Counted from the stretch's first letter, positions 1-11,898 are shown. The stretch: DNA of 64,000 bases from Dactylis glomerata (GCA_007115705.1 QXEO01000546.1:7988570-8052569); one strand, 5' to 3'. Notes: generated by a model from the letters alone, not told the origin. Numbers and translations: made by a program.

Positions 1-411
1 CTCCTTCCCCTTATCTTCTTGGGGAAGGGGTTGCCACACACGGCCAAGGAGGGAGGACAGCTGTCGACTTTATTCTTCCGTGGACGTAGTCTTCGTAGAG
101 CAGTGGCGCCGGTCCACGGGAGTGGGTAGAGGAAGCTGACGTCTTCCTCTGGCGCCCTGCACCGTCCACGCTATTTTTAGGGGGGGTGGCCAACAACCAC
201 TGTTCTGCTTTATGCAGGCACAGCGAAAGTTGGTCTCCTCCCTGTCGGGGATAGCGTGGGCGGTATGCGGTCTTCTGCCCTTCATCTTCTTGCTCTGCAC
301 GCAAACGTGCTGAGCTGACGTGGACGTGGTCCCTCCCCTCACTAGCGGAAGCTCGTGAGGAGGTCTTGTGGTCCTTAGTGGTTTTGGTCGTCGTTCTCCT
401 CATGAGGCGCC
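1..411 (-). repeat. Element B 3' LTR, first fragment
   Basis: The sequence matches 25756-26167 of the second B LTR with only scattered substitutions, so it is the middle of an LTR of about 908 bp whose outer ~380 bp lie left of the window. It is cut at 411 by element A. The last five bases, GCGCC (407-411), are the target-site duplication of A and recur at 19915-19919. Confidence 0.9.
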
Positions 412-1421
412 TGATGGGTTCGTAGCATAGAAAACAAAAAATTTCCTACGCATGAACACAAAACTAGCCAAGAAAACTCTACGAGATGGTAGCAACGATT
501 AACTGACCCTCAATGACCGTAAGCGGGGATTACGTTCCCGCACAAACGTTGATGATGGAGAGTCGATGAAGACGCACGTAGTCGACGTAGTTGTTCACTT
601 GACATAGTCGACGTAGTGGTTCACTAGACGATCACAAGATCGTGTACACGGCGCCACAAGTGGCAGCGCCCCCGTGCTCGGTCACACGTACAGCTCGACG
701 TCGACTCCTCCACGCCCTCGGTCCAGCGGGGCAGCGGAAGAAGGGATCCGCCGGACACTCCACCACACACTTCTCCAAGTGTATGAACTACGAACTACAA
801 TTCCGGCAGAGCTTCGCTAAGCTGAGACGGAAATTGGGCAGCAACTATGCGGGAAGGGGAGGATCAAGAAGTGTGTGAAGAGGGAGAAGAGGGGTTCCTT
901 TTATAGGAGAGGAGGTGGCAGACCCAAGGAGGGGGTGGCCGGCCAAGGAGAGTCCTCTCCTCCTCTTCATGGCCCTCTTCATGGTGGTAACTCCCTCTTC
1001 ATGGTGGTAACCCACTCATCAACATGAGGTAACCCCCCATTTAATTTTGCATGACATTCATGCTAATTAAAATTCACACTTATTGATTTAATAAAACATT
1101 TTTATTTCTTTAATATTTGTTAATTCATTCAATTAACAAACATTAACAAATACACCCTTGAGTTATTTCGATATCCCGAAACAGTTTCGGTGCTTTTCTG
1201 AAACAACCCTTATGCTGTCCTGTAATTCGATCGGAGTATCGTATCCACTCAAAAACGACGGCGAACCTTAAGTGTGTCACCCTACGGTTCATGAATAACG
1301 TGGACATGATCGAGACCCCTCTCTGATCAATAATCAACAGCGGGATCTGGAAATCCATGATGACTCCCACTTACTCAACGATGAACTAGTGATTGTGTGA
1401 ACCATTAACAAACATAGTTAA
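412..1421 (-). repeat. Element A 3' LTR, first part (cut by E)
   Basis: Aligns with 18215-19223. On the minus strand it carries a TATAAAA box (899-905 in plus coordinates). Element E is inserted after 1421. GTTAA at 1417-1421 is the target duplication of E and is repeated at 10189-10193. Confidence 0.92.
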
Positions 1422-4400
1422 TGTAACATCCCGGATTTGAGATTGAGAATTTCATCATGTCATTCATATGCATATGCACCTCTACATATTTCTCAAAACT
1501 GAAAAGGTTTTGTTTTGGACAAAAACTCGATTTTGTGTTGAATTGCATTTTCTATCTTAGTGTGGCTCGATTACATTAAAATATATTTTTGTACTTATTG
1601 GTGGGCTTGTACAATGTTCTAATGTACCTAGGAACAAAGCCCTTGTTTTTACAAATCCGGAGAAGTTTGTTTTCTCAATTTGGAGCCTTAAAACTAAATT
1701 TTTAGACAAAACAGTAAACAGTTTTCTATTGAATTCGAAAAAGATTAAAGGAAAAAAAAAACAGCCGCAGACCGGCCAGACCGATTTCGGCCAGCCGGCC
1801 AGCAGCGCTCCGCCCGCACGCCGCACCGTGCGGCGAATAGTAGACGCCGCCCGGCCCAGCAGCGAGCAGCCAGCCTAGCAGCGCGCCCCATCCTTTTCTT
1901 TTTCTTTTCCTGATGGTGGGACCCCCTCGTCAGCGCGTCCTCAACCTCCAGCCCGAGTACTGAATGCGTACGCGTTCTGCAAACCAGAATCTGACCGGGA
2001 CCCCGCAAAACCGGCGAATTCATTCAGATCTTTGCCCCTTACCCACGCCAAACCCTCTATAAAACCCCCCTCCTATCCCTCCCCTCGCCTCTCTTCTATT
2101 TTTTTTGAAACCCTAGCCGCCATTGGAGCTCGCCGCCGCCACCACCATTACCGCTCGGTTCGAGCTCGAACCTGCAGTACCGACCGCCCCCGAGCCTCCC
2201 CTTCCCCTCTATATTCTTCCCCTACTTGCACCGCGCCCCTCACCCCTTTCTCCTTCTCTCGCAGAGCCGCAGGGACCGCCTAATTGCTCGCCGGAGCCGA
2301 GCCGACACCGTCGCCTCCATCCGTCGATCGCGGCTGAACCAGGACGCGGGAAGACGTCCCGAGGAGATCATCGTGACCGCCGCGAGGAGCTGATCGTCGT
2401 CTTCTATTTCGCCGAGACGGGAGATCGCCGGAGCACCGCCGCCGTCGACGTCCGAGCTCCATCACCGCCGCCGGCCGACTTCCTCCGGTGAGCCTCCCAG
2501 ATTAGATCCTAGCCGTCCATCTTGTTTTAGATCTAACAGCCACTAGGGCTGATCCGGGTGAAGAGGTACCGGCGAATCACGCGTCGCCACGTCGCTAGGA
2601 ATATTCCCGGAATATTCCGTCCGGGTTTGATTTTCGTTTTAAAACACAGATTTGATGTGAATCTTAGAAAATTCATATCTCGAGTTCTATACGTCCAAAT
2701 TTAGCAAACTTTGCGCCCATGGATTCACAAAAATGTGTAGAACCTATTTCCAGTATCAAAAAAAGTATAGTAACGGTTTTAAATAGTGATTTGCTGCAAG
2801 CTTTAATCTTGTGTTTTGATTATTAAAAATAGTTATAAAATTCTTTTTACAGTAAATCCTTTTGTTTTAGGACCCTATGACATCCCTCGATACTGTAGCA
2901 CGGCCAAAACTACTTTTGATGGTTTTTGTAACACTTTTGTAACCTTAGCTTGTTTATTGCCCTTTTTGTATGTGTTGTTATTATTTTGAGTATTAAAATT
3001 TAACTCTAAAACTTGATCATGCCATCATGCATATAGTCACAACCAGAGAACATGCTAAGTGCCCTTGAGGTGTTTAAAAATCATTTGCATACATGCCTTT
3101 TTTTATGATTGTTTTGTGATGGATATGTGTTTATGATGCTATATTTCATGTATAGATTGTGCTGAGTGCAACGAGTGTCTGTGTGACGAGTGCACCAACT
3201 CCTCCCCTCATCAAGGCAAGTGTCACCATGTTTTTCCTTGTCCTACTGAAAGCTTGTCTAGTAGCTTTTCTAGTAGAAGATGCATGATTAGGTGTTTTTA
3301 TATTTTCTTATTTCTAACTTGCTAGTTTGTGTTAAGTTTTGTCTAAGCTAGCTAGTTTTGCATCTCCTGGTAGAATTGCTGCTGCTATAGGACTTTACTT
3401 TTGTTCTTCTTGTGGGAAGGGACTACACAATGATTTTTGGCTAAGTGTTGAAAACCTTGTTTTGCAAAAACTAAGAAAACAACTAAGTTAATGAACCACC
3501 TGGGTGGATGTGGCTTGTTTGGATTGTGTTGAGTGGTTCCCTGGGGTCATGTCATCGAACCTCTGAACCGCCAGGTGTATCTCACTTGTGGAAGGCCACC
3601 TAGGAGCAACGGAGATTGGAGACGTTCAAGTCGTGAAGCTTCCAGTGCAACCATAAGACAATATGGGCTCTGTCTTGGTCAATTAAGCTGCAAGAACTCA
3701 AGCCAGGCGGACAGAGGGTGGTTTTTGGGAGCGCGTCCGTTTGGTCTGAGGGAATGCTTCTGAAAGGCCTCGTCTTAGTTTTCACTTGGCAGTTTGAGGC
3801 AAAATGAGTCTCACGGCAAAACGGGTTAACTAAGTCTTGTGGGAAAAGTGCACCACCTCTGCAGAGTGTTTAAAAACTAAGTACTTAGCCGTGTCCCCGG
3901 TTACGGACAATTTGAGTGACATGACTTTGAAGCTGTTCAAGAATCTCCTCACCCCAATTTCTCTAAGTTAAAACTTGATGGGTGAACTTGGGTAGTAAGA
4001 ACTTTTCTTGATAAGAATTTTGCTAAGGAAAAACTTAAGTTTTGCAAAGATAGGGAAAGGCTTGCTTTTGCTAAGTTAAACTCCACCTGGCCAAAGTGCA
4101 TATACGTTTAGGCGCCGTTGAGTCCACCAAAGTGACATTTGCCAATACATTCAAAGTATTGACCCTCTGTGGCTGCAACGTATAATGTTGCAGGTGGCTG
4201 CTACGAAGATTGAAGGGTGCTGCGCTACGGTCACGAGTCTTCGTCCAACACGTCTGCATGCGGATCAATGAAGAAAGAAGACTTGAAGATTTATTTTACT
4301 TAGTAATTTTCATGAGTTGTAATAAGATTTGTGGCTTTATGCCCTTGAGTTGTAAAAGACTAAGTTATTTGTGGATCAATCGTTGTAATAAAGACCTTTG

Positions 4401-4481
4401 TACTCTGGATATTTCATCTTGTAACTGTGTGTGCTAGCAGTCGATCCGGGACTAGCACAAATAAAGCACAGGTACGCTACA
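1422..4481 (+). repeat. Element E 5' LTR
   Basis: Near-identical to 7133-10188. U3 is short: TATAAAA lies at 2058-2064, about 640 bp from the LTR start, so R plus U5 may be about 2.4 kb. Below the TATA box is a C/T- and CG-rich leader (about 2030-2490) that looks like a plant 5' UTR and ends in a strong splice-donor sequence at 2488. The rest is AT-rich with no coding frame. A short CCG/CGG-rich indel at about 2430 separates the two LTR copies. Confidence 0.95.
2058..2064 (+). promoter_or_regulatory. TATA box of element E 5' LTR
   Basis: TATAAAA followed by a C-run and a C/T-rich leader, in the layout of plant RNA polymerase II promoters. The same box is at 7770-7776 in the 3' LTR. Transcription is predicted about 30 bp downstream. 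Confidence 0.7.
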
Positions 4482-4483
4482 GA

Positions 4484-4495
4484 TGGTATCAGAGC
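4484..4495 (+). other. Element E primer-binding site
   Basis: TGGTATCAGAGC, complementary to the 3' end of initiator tRNA-Met, lies two bases after the 5' LTR end (CTACA, 4481). Confidence 0.9.
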
Positions 4496-4689
4496 AAAGT
4501 GTTGCCCTTAGGTTCGTGACCCTAGGATTGGACGAAAACACTTAGGAAAATTTAGGAGTTGTCTTGTTTTGTTGCTAACACTTAGAAATAGTTTGACTTC
4601 TAAGTTAGAAATCTCTATAACTCTTTCTGCACTTTTCCTAAGTTTTTCCTCTACTTTAACTTACTAACTTGTCAAGTTCCAACGTGAAG

Positions 4690-5485
4690 ATGTCAACCCT
4701 CCGCATCACCAAGGCCGACAACTTCAAGAACTACAGCTTCGGAGAGCGCCTCATCGACATCGTTACTGCCCTATCCCTGCCTACCCCGTTCATCAGAGGG
4801 AGCGAGATGACCAAGTTTCACAAGAAGGGCATCTGGGTCATCCACATCACACAGCCAGGACGCGAGATAGAGCCGAAGACTGGAAATATCAAGTTCAAGA
4901 CTTTCCACACCAACAAGAAGATAGGCGCCCAACTCCTCATGCAAGAACTGATAGCACGCCTCTGTGGACTACACTTCTCCGAGCTTCAGACCACTACTCC
5001 CACCTCTACGGCCGCGTAACGAGAAAGGGATGGCCATCGTGCTACCTGACGATGAGCAAGACCCCATGCGCATTCACCTCACCGAGTTAGAATACTTCGT
5101 TAGTGACGCCGAGGTTGAGAGGTACAACGAGATGTTTAACAACGATGAGTTACATGCCCAGCTTGCCGAGAAGGACAAGCAATATCTGGAGCAAGAGAAG
5201 AAGATCAAGGAAATGGAGGAAAAGTTCGAGACTCAAGAGAAGCAGCGGAAGAGCCAAGAGAAGAGGATTCAAGCTAGGAACAAGGATGCTAGATAGTTGA
5301 AGCAGAAGATAGAGTGCAACAACTTCGAGCTTGAAGCGGACCACGACTTGATCGAGAAGCTGCGCGCCGATAAGAGGGAGCTTCAAGAGAAGGTCGACAC
5401 CCTAACTGAAGAGCTGCAGGACTACAAGAGGCTAGTCAAGGAGAATGGCTTCGATGTTGAGGAGGAAGTCGTCATGGAAGAGTAG
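4690..5485 (+). pseudogene. Element E extra ORF upstream of gag, coiled-coil protein, broken
   Basis: A first frame runs from an ATG at 4690 to 5019. It contains a compact N-terminal segment (residues about 1-95) that I do not recognise. A second frame, open from about 4964, carries on the protein as a Glu/Lys/Gln-rich coiled coil (about 5020-5485) with heptad-like spacing and an acidic end. The join needs a one-base shift near 5000-5013. A TAG at 5294-5296 sits inside the coiled coil in the second frame, where CAG would keep it open. It is not a usual gypsy domain. An extra sense ORF before gag is known from some plant gypsy elements; function unknown. It is shifted once and stopped once while gag is intact, so gag is under stronger constraint or this copy decayed recently. 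Confidence 0.7.
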
Positions 5486-5761
5486 ATTAGTTAGATGGAC
5501 TACCACACTTTATCCTTGAGTTTGCGTTATGCCCGTGACCGCTTGTGGTATGGCATTAGTTATTGTACCCCCTTAAAGACTTAAACATTTGTGTACCTTA
5601 AAAACTATTTGTGAGTTGTTATTGCTTGTTTGGTTGAGGTTCTCTTATGCTTGTGTATGTTCTGTTGTGTTCTTTTGAGGATTGTTTATGCATATGGGTA
5701 GGAAACTTTATTCCTTAGACTATCTCTAAGTCTAATCTCACCTATTTTTCAAACCCAACAG
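5486..5761 (+). other. Element E spacer between extra ORF and gag
   Basis: T-rich, intron-like sequence without an ORF, ending in the polypyrimidine tract and CAG that touch the gag start codon. Confidence 0.5.
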
Positions 5762-6847
5762 ATGCCTCCTCGTCGCGCTCCTGAGGAACAGATGCAGCAA
5801 ATGATGGAAGCCCAGGCGCAGCTCATGCAGGTCATGACTCAGTTTCTGGCCAACACCAACAACAATAACAACAACAACAACCCTCCACCACCACCTCCCC
5901 CTCAGGTGGACATGCTTGCAAGGTTTCTGAGGCTTCGACCCGCCAAGTTCTCTCGTGCTGCAGAACCACTGGAGGCCATGGATTGGCTCCGTTCTGTCAA
6001 CAAAGACTTGGTGACAACTGATTGCACTGACACTGAAAAGGTCAGGTTTGCAGCTCATCTTCTGGAAGGACCAGCAGCAAGCTGGTGGGATACTTATCAG
6101 ATTACCCATCCCATTGAGGGTGTGACATGGGACTCGTTCCAGGAAGGGTTCCGGGCTGCACACATCTCCTCTGGTGTGATGGGACTGAAGAAGAAGGAAT
6201 TCCGTGATCTTAGGCAGAAATTCCGTAGTGTGTCTGAGTATATCGATGAATTCACCAATCTGTCACGCTATGCACCGGATGACATTGACACCGATGCGAA
6301 GAGAAAAGAGAAGTTCCTGGAGGGCCTGAATGATGAACTGTCTATCCCTTTGTCTGTTGCCTACACTCCTACTTTTCAGTCTCTGCTTGATCAAGCTATA
6401 ACTCTAGAGAGCAAGATAAAGCAGTCTGAAAATAGAAAGAGGAAGCATCACGTCAGCAAGTACCCAGAGCCTGAGCACAAGCGAAGCTATCACAGTGACC
6501 ATGGAAGCTCTGGATTCCATAAGAACGAAGGAAACCACCACAACCATAATGGTGGAAATGGGCACCAGCATCACAAGGGAAATGGCCACCACCATAATGG
6601 CCACAGGAATCACAACAATCATGACTCCACTAGGACAAATGGCCATAACAATGGCAACAACAATGGCAGAAACAATAATGTCCCCGAGAAGAGGGATATT
6701 AGTCAGGTGGAGTGTTTTAAGTGCCACAAGAACAAACACTATGCCAATGATTGTCCTGAGAGGAAGAATGATGAAGGCAACGAGACCAATGAGATAGAGG
6801 AAGTTCATGTGAACCACATCAACACTAGAGTCTCTAGTAAGTCTTGA
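5762..6847 (+). CDS. gag: Element E gag (capsid/nucleocapsid polyprotein), intact
   Basis: An uninterrupted 361-residue ORF from an ATG next to an acceptor-like CAG. Residues 31-40 are almost all Asn and 41-47 all Pro. About 50-215 form a Retrotrans_gag-type capsid region with the WWDTYQ and SVSEYIDEFTNLSRY motifs. Residues 215-310 are basic, then His/Asn/Gly-rich. A CCHC zinc knuckle is at C318-C321-H326-C331 (CX2CX4HX4C), but the two glycines usual in this knuckle are replaced. The protein should package the element RNA into virus-like particles. No pol frame follows: the ORF ends at a TGA, and noncoding sequence runs to the PPT. It is the only complete structural gene of any element in the window. 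Confidence 0.92.
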   Translation: MPPRRAPEEQMQQMMEAQAQLMQVMTQFLANTNNNNNNNNPPPPPPPQVDMLARFLRLRPAKFSRAAEPLEAMDWLRSVNKDLVTTDCTDTEKVRFAAHLLEGPAASWWDTYQITHPIEGVTWDSFQEGFRAAHISSGVMGLKKKEFRDLRQKFRSVSEYIDEFTNLSRYAPDDIDTDAKRKEKFLEGLNDELSIPLSVAYTPTFQSLLDQAITLESKIKQSENRKRKHHVSKYPEPEHKRSYHSDHGSSGFHKNEGNHHNHNGGNGHQHHKGNGHHHNGHRNHNNHDSTRTNGHNNGNNNGRNNNVPEKRDISQVECFKCHKNKHYANDCPERKNDEGNETNEIEEVHVNHINTRVSSKS

Positions 6848-7132
6848 TCAACTCCTTCCAACATTAGTACCTTTCAGAGTTGATGCATTATTCATATCAA
6901 GAGTAACCATGGATCTAGAAGTAAGTTATATCTCGTAAAAGTGAGCCCGATTGAAAGGTTATATGGTGAATTTTGGATGCCACGCAACAGACCCATGGAA
7001 AGTGCAACATGCAGAAGCGACCTTGCAAATTTCCTTTTAAGGGTGGTAGCCGCATAGTTTATCCGAACCTAAAACCATTCTTTCTAGCCTTCTCGAATCT
7101 CGGGGACGAGATTCCTTTTAAGGGTGGTAGTC
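6848..7132 (+). other. Element E 3' untranslated region and PPT
   Basis: Noncoding. It contains a duplicated phrase TTCCTTTTAAGGGTGGTAG (about 7032-7050 and 7112-7130). The second copy is the polypurine tract at the 3' LTR; the first is an identical upstream copy that could prime plus-strand synthesis wrongly. A phrase like CTCGGGGACGAG before the PPT is common in chromovirus-type gypsy elements. Confidence 0.7.
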
Positions 7133-10100
7133 TGTAACATCCCGGATTTGAGATTGAGAATTTCATCATGTCATTCATATGCATATGCACCTCTACATAT
7201 TTCTCAAAACTGAAAAGGTTTTGTTTTGGACAAAAACTCGATTTTGTGTTGAATTGCATTTTCTATCTTAGCGTGGCTCGATTACATTAAAATATATTTT
7301 TGTACTTATTGGTGGGCTTGTACAATGTTATAATGTACCTAGGAACAAAGCCCTTGTTTTTACAAATCCGGAGAACTTTGTTTTGCTCAATTTGGAGCCT
7401 TAAAACTAAATTTTTAGACAAAACAGTAAACAGTTTTCTATTGAATTCGAAAAAGATTAAAGGAAAAAAAAAACAGCCGCAGACCGGCCAGACCGATTTC
7501 GGCCAGCCGGCCAGCAGCGCTCCGCCCGCACGCCGCACCGTGCGGCGAATAGTAGACGCCGCCCGGCCCAGCAGCGAGCAGCCAGCCTAGCAGCGCGCCC
7601 CATCCTTTTCTTTTTCTTTTCCTGATGGTGGGACCCCCTCGTCAGCGCGTCCTCAACCTCCAGCCCGAGTACTGAACGCGTACGCGTTCTGCAAACCAGA
7701 ATCCGATCGGGACCCCGCAAAACCGGCGAATTCGTTCAAATCTTTGCCCCTTACCCACGCCAAACCCTCTATAAAACCCCCCTCCTATCCCTCCCCTCGC
7801 CTCTCTTCTTTCTTTTTTGAAACCCTAGCCGCCATTGGAGCTCGCCGCCGCCACCACCATTACCGCTCGGTTCGAGCTCGAACCCGCAGTACCGACCGCC
7901 CCCGAGCCTCCCCTTCCCCTCTATATTCTTCCCCTACTTGCACCGCGCCCCTCACCCCTTTCTCCTTCTCTCGCAGAGCCGCAGGGACCGCCTAATTGCT
8001 CGCCGGAGCCGAGCCGACACCGTCGCCTCCATCCGTCGATCGCGGCTGAACCAGGACGCGGGAAGACGTCCCGAGGAGATCATCGTGACCGCCGCGAGGA
8101 GCTGATCGTCGTCTTCTATTTCGCCGAGACGGGAGATCGCCACCGCCGCCGTCGACGTCCGAGCTCCATCACCGCCGCCGGCCGACTTCCTCCGGTGAGC
8201 CTCCCAGATTAGATCCTAGCCGTCCATCTTGTTTTAGATCTAACGGCCACTAGGGCTGATCTGGGTGAAGAGGTACCGGCGAATCACGCGTCGCCACGTC
8301 GCTAGGAATATTCCCGGAATATTCCGTCCGGGTTTGATTTTCGTTTTAAAACACAGATTTGATGTGAATCTTAGAAAATTCATATCTCGAGTTCTATAAG
8401 TCCAAATTTAGCAAACTTTGCGCCCATGGATTCACAAAAATGTGTAGAACCTATTTCCAGTATCAAAAAAAGTATAGTAACGGTTTTAAATAGTGATTTG
8501 CTGCAAGCTTTAATCTGGTGTTTTGATTATTAAAAATAGTTATAAAATTCTTTTTACAGTAAATCCTTTTGTTTTAGGACCCTATGACATCCCTCAATAC
8601 TGTAGCACGGCCAAAACTACTTTTGATGGTTTTTGTAACACTTTTGTAACCTTAGCTTGTTTATTGCCCTTTTTGTATGTGTTGTTATTGTTTTGAGTAT
8701 TAAAATTTAACTCTAAAACTTGATCATGCCATCATGCATATAGTCACAACCAGAGAACATGCTAAGTGCCCTTGAGGTGTTTAAAAATCATTTGCATACA
8801 TGCCTTTTTTAATGATTGTTTTGTGATGGATATGTGTTTATGATGCTATATTTCATGTGTAGATTGTGCTGAGTGCAACGAGTGTCTGTGTGACGAGTGC
8901 ACCAACTCCTCCCCTCATCAAGGCAAGTGTCACCATGTTTTTCCTTGTCCTACTGAAAGCTTGTCTAGTAGCTTTTCTAGTAGAAGATGCATGATTAGGT
9001 GTTTTTATATTTTCTTATTTCTAACTTGCTAGTTTGTGTTAAGTTTTGTCTAAGCTAGCTAGTTTTGCATCTCCTGGTAGAATTGTTGCTGCTATAGGAC
9101 TTTACTTTTGTTCTTGTTGTGGGAAGGGACTACACAATGATTTTTGGCTAAGTGTTGAAAACCTTGTTTTGCAAAAACTAAGAAAACAACTAAGTTAATG
9201 AACCACCTGGGTGGATGTGGCTTGTTTGGATTGTGTTGAGTGGTTCCCTGGGGTCATGTCGTCGAACCTCTGAACCGCCAGGTGTATCTCACTTGTGGAA
9301 GGCCACCCAGGAGCAACGGAGATTGGAGACGTTCAAGTCGTGAAGCTTCCAGTGCAACCACAAGACAATATGGGCTCTGTCTTGGTCAATTAAGCTGCAA
9401 GAACTCAAGCCAGGCGGACAGAGGGTGGTTTTTGGGAGCGCGTCTGTTTGGTCTGAGGGAATGCTTCTGAAAGGCCTCGTCTTAGTTTTCACTTGGCCGT
9501 TTGAGGCAAAATGAGTCTCACGGCAAAACGGGTTAACTAAGTCTTGTGGGAAAAGTGCACCACCTCTGCAGAGTGTTTAAAAACTAAGTACTTAGTCGTG
9601 TCCCCGGTTACGGACAATTTGAGTGACATGACTTTGAAGCTGTTCAAGAATCTCCTCACCCCAATTTCTCTAAGTTAAAACTTGATGGGTGAACTTGGGT
9701 AGTAAGAACTTTTCTTGATAAGAATTTTGCTAAGGAAAAACTTAAGTTTTGCAAAGATAGGGAAAGGCTTGCTTTTGCTAAGTTAAACTCCACCTGGCCA
9801 AAGTGCATATACGTTTAGGCACCGTTGAGTCCACCAAAGTGACATTTGCCAATACATTCAAAGTATTGACCCTCTGTGGCTGCAACGTATAATGTTGCAG
9901 GTGGCTGCTACGAAGATTGAAGGGTGCTGCGCTACGGTCATGAGTCTTCGTCCAACACGTCTGCCTGCGGATCAATGAAGAAAGAAGACTTGAAGATTTA
10001 TTTTACTTAGTAATTTTCATGAGTTGTAATAAGATTTGTGGCTTTGTGCCCTTGAGTTGTAAAAGACTAAGTTATTTGTGGATCAATCGTTGTAATAAAG

Positions 10101-10188
10101 ACCTTTGTACTCTGGATATTTCATCTTGTAACTGTGTGTGCTAGCAGTCGATCCGGGACTAGCACAAATAAAGCACAGGTACGCTACA
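7133..10188 (+). repeat. Element E 3' LTR
   Basis: Second copy of the 1422-4481 LTR, with TATAAAA at 7770-7776 and the donor at 8195. It ends GCTACA, followed by the TSD GTTAA at 10189-10193 and the continuation of the element A LTR. Confidence 0.95.
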
Positions 10189-10884
10189 GTTAATTCCTTT
10201 TGTCTCGCGATATTATTACTTGTCCGAGATCCGATCATTTGGTATCAACCATACCTAGTTCGATCTCGTTCCCGACAAGTCTCTTTACTCGTTCCGTGAT
10301 AATGCATTCCTGTGACCTAGTCACATGCTTGCAAGCGATTCCAATGCAATATCACCGAGAAGGGCCCAGAGAATATCTTTCCGTCATCCGGATGGACAAA
10401 TCCCACTCTTGATCCATGAGCCTCAACTAACACTTTCAGAATACCCAAATCAACCTTTATAATCACCCTGTAACGGTGTGACGTTTGATATCATCAAAGC
10501 ACTCTTCCGGTATCAGTGATTAACATGATCTCATGGTCTGAGGATTAGAACTATTTCGTATGAGTTTGATATAGCAATGAACTTGATGACTTGATCGTAT
10601 TGCTAATCTTACTATGGGTGTGAGTGTTCGTCACATCATTCTTCTAATGATATGACCCCGTTATTAACAACAGCCAATGTTCATGATCAGGAAACCTTGA
10701 TCATCGGTTAATCAACGAGCTAGTATAAAAGAGAGGCTTTACTAGGAACCCTTTTAGTATATTAATCACACAAGTATTAATGTTTCCGATTAATACAATT
10801 CTAGCATGAGAAATAAACATTTATCATAAACATGAAATATGATAATAACCACTTTATTATTGCGTCTCGGGCATATTCCCTTCA
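10189..10884 (-). repeat. Element A 3' LTR, second part
   Basis: Resumes the A LTR interrupted by E and aligns with 19219-19914. On the minus strand this part is the LTR start (TGAAGGGAATATGCCC). Confidence 0.93.
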
Positions 10885-10897
10885 GTCTCCCACTTGC
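10885..10897 (-). other. Element A polypurine tract
   Basis: On the minus strand, AAGTGGGAGAC directly precedes the LTR start TGAAGGG: the usual Ty1/copia PPT position and sequence. Confidence 0.85.
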
Positions 10898-11869
10898 ACT
10901 AGAGTCAATAATCTAGTTGATACTTGCGTATATAACACTTATGGCTTTCATGTGTTATCCGTACGCGTTGCATGTGGTTAATCTGATCTCCAGATCTGAC
11001 ACTTTCAGTTCTGTGTGTATTTGCATGTCTTTGCGTCTCTACGCATCACTCATTTTCAAATGAGATAGTTGGGTATAAATTTGGTCCTTAGGTGAGACCT
11101 TAGTTCCTTTAGCTAAAATCATGTTGTCACTATTGTCGCACAATAGATCTTCACAGTAATAGCCAGCTTGGAACTACACCTAGTTTGATAACAAACTTCT
11201 TGAAACAAATGCCCTCTTTTGCTACTTCTAAAGCAGCCATATACTCAACCTTTGTTGTAGAATCCATCACAATGTCTTAACTTTGGAACTCATCCAAATC
11301 CAATATGGAACTTCCTTCCATTACATTGTGCCACCTAAACACATAGCTAAAATTGAGATAAACTTAATTTGTATCTTGTGACAAACTTAGTATCAATGTA
11401 ACACTTTACAATGAACTATGTGTCACTTTGTCATACATAATATATATCCTTAGTCCTTCCAAAGCACATAAGGATATCTTTACTATTGTCCAGTGATCAT
11501 CTTATGACATTTATCACTCTGGTATATGCTCATAACATTTAGAGCATAGGACATATCTGGATATGTACATATCACGGTATACATGATCGATCAAATCATT
11601 CATGTGTCTTCACTCATCAAGTGTCAAAAACACCTAAATCTTGTTTCAACCTCTTCCATGCGGCAAGAACTTTTCTCGTCGTTTTCATATTGAACTTCAT
11701 TCAATATTTCATCTATGTACTTTGGCACAACCATATTGGTACCTCGATCTATCTACATAGACATCGAGACCCAATATTTTGGTTTTGCCTAAGTCTTTCA
11801 TTGAAATCTAATTTTAATGAAATTCTTAACCTATGTCAATAAAAGATACATCATTTCCAATTAACAATA
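10898..11869 (-). pseudogene. Element A degenerate 3' pol (RNase H/RT end)
   Basis: Copia-like sequence by context (between the PPT and the RT trace at 14604), but frames are broken throughout and no motif can be read with confidence. The host joins seamlessly across H1: 11869 continues at 14205. Confidence 0.55.
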
Positions 11870-11880
11870 CTAGTCATCAA

Positions 11881-11898
11881 CCTGTGCACCTGCACAGG
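11881..11898 (-). other. H1 3'-terminal hairpin
   Basis: Perfect 8-bp stem, two-base loop, 11 bases from the CTAG terminus: the typical Helitron termination hairpin. Confidence 0.88.

Larger units (their letters stand above)
2488..5761 (+). other. Candidate leader intron of element E (donor in LTR, acceptor at gag ATG)
   Basis: The donor CCG|GTGAGC at 2488 follows the GC-rich leader. The acceptor, a T-rich tract ending CCCAACAG at 5760-5761, abuts the gag ATG at 5762; a CTAAT/CTCAC-like branch region lies about 20-30 bp upstream. Splicing would remove the rest of R-U5, the PBS and the extra ORF, and give a short gag mRNA without the PBS. Both sites are seen in the sequence; their pairing and use are inference. 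Other acceptors nearer the extra ORF are possible. Confidence 0.4.
1422..10188 (+). mobile_element. Element E: gag-only (TR-GAG-like) Ty3/gypsy-type retrotransposon with extra ORF
   Basis: A complete element with perfect TSD GTTAA (1417-1421 and 10189-10193). The LTRs are very long (3060 and 3056 bp), start TGTAACATCCCGG and end CTACA, and differ at roughly 30-35 positions by eye (about 1%). The internal region is only 2.65 kb: a PBS for initiator tRNA-Met, a broken coiled-coil ORF, an intact gag and a PPT. There is no protease, RT, RNase H or integrase. It therefore fits the terminal-repeat-with-GAG class of non-autonomous elements and must borrow pol from a relative. It lies in the 3' LTR of element A and is the youngest dated insertion here. 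Confidence 0.93.

Noticed and set aside
2123..2491. Open frame of 122 codons in the E LTR, also at 7835-8212
   Set aside because: No ATG start, GC-rich leader downstream of the TATA box, and an indel between the two LTR copies changes its composition. Better read as an untranslated leader ending in a splice donor.
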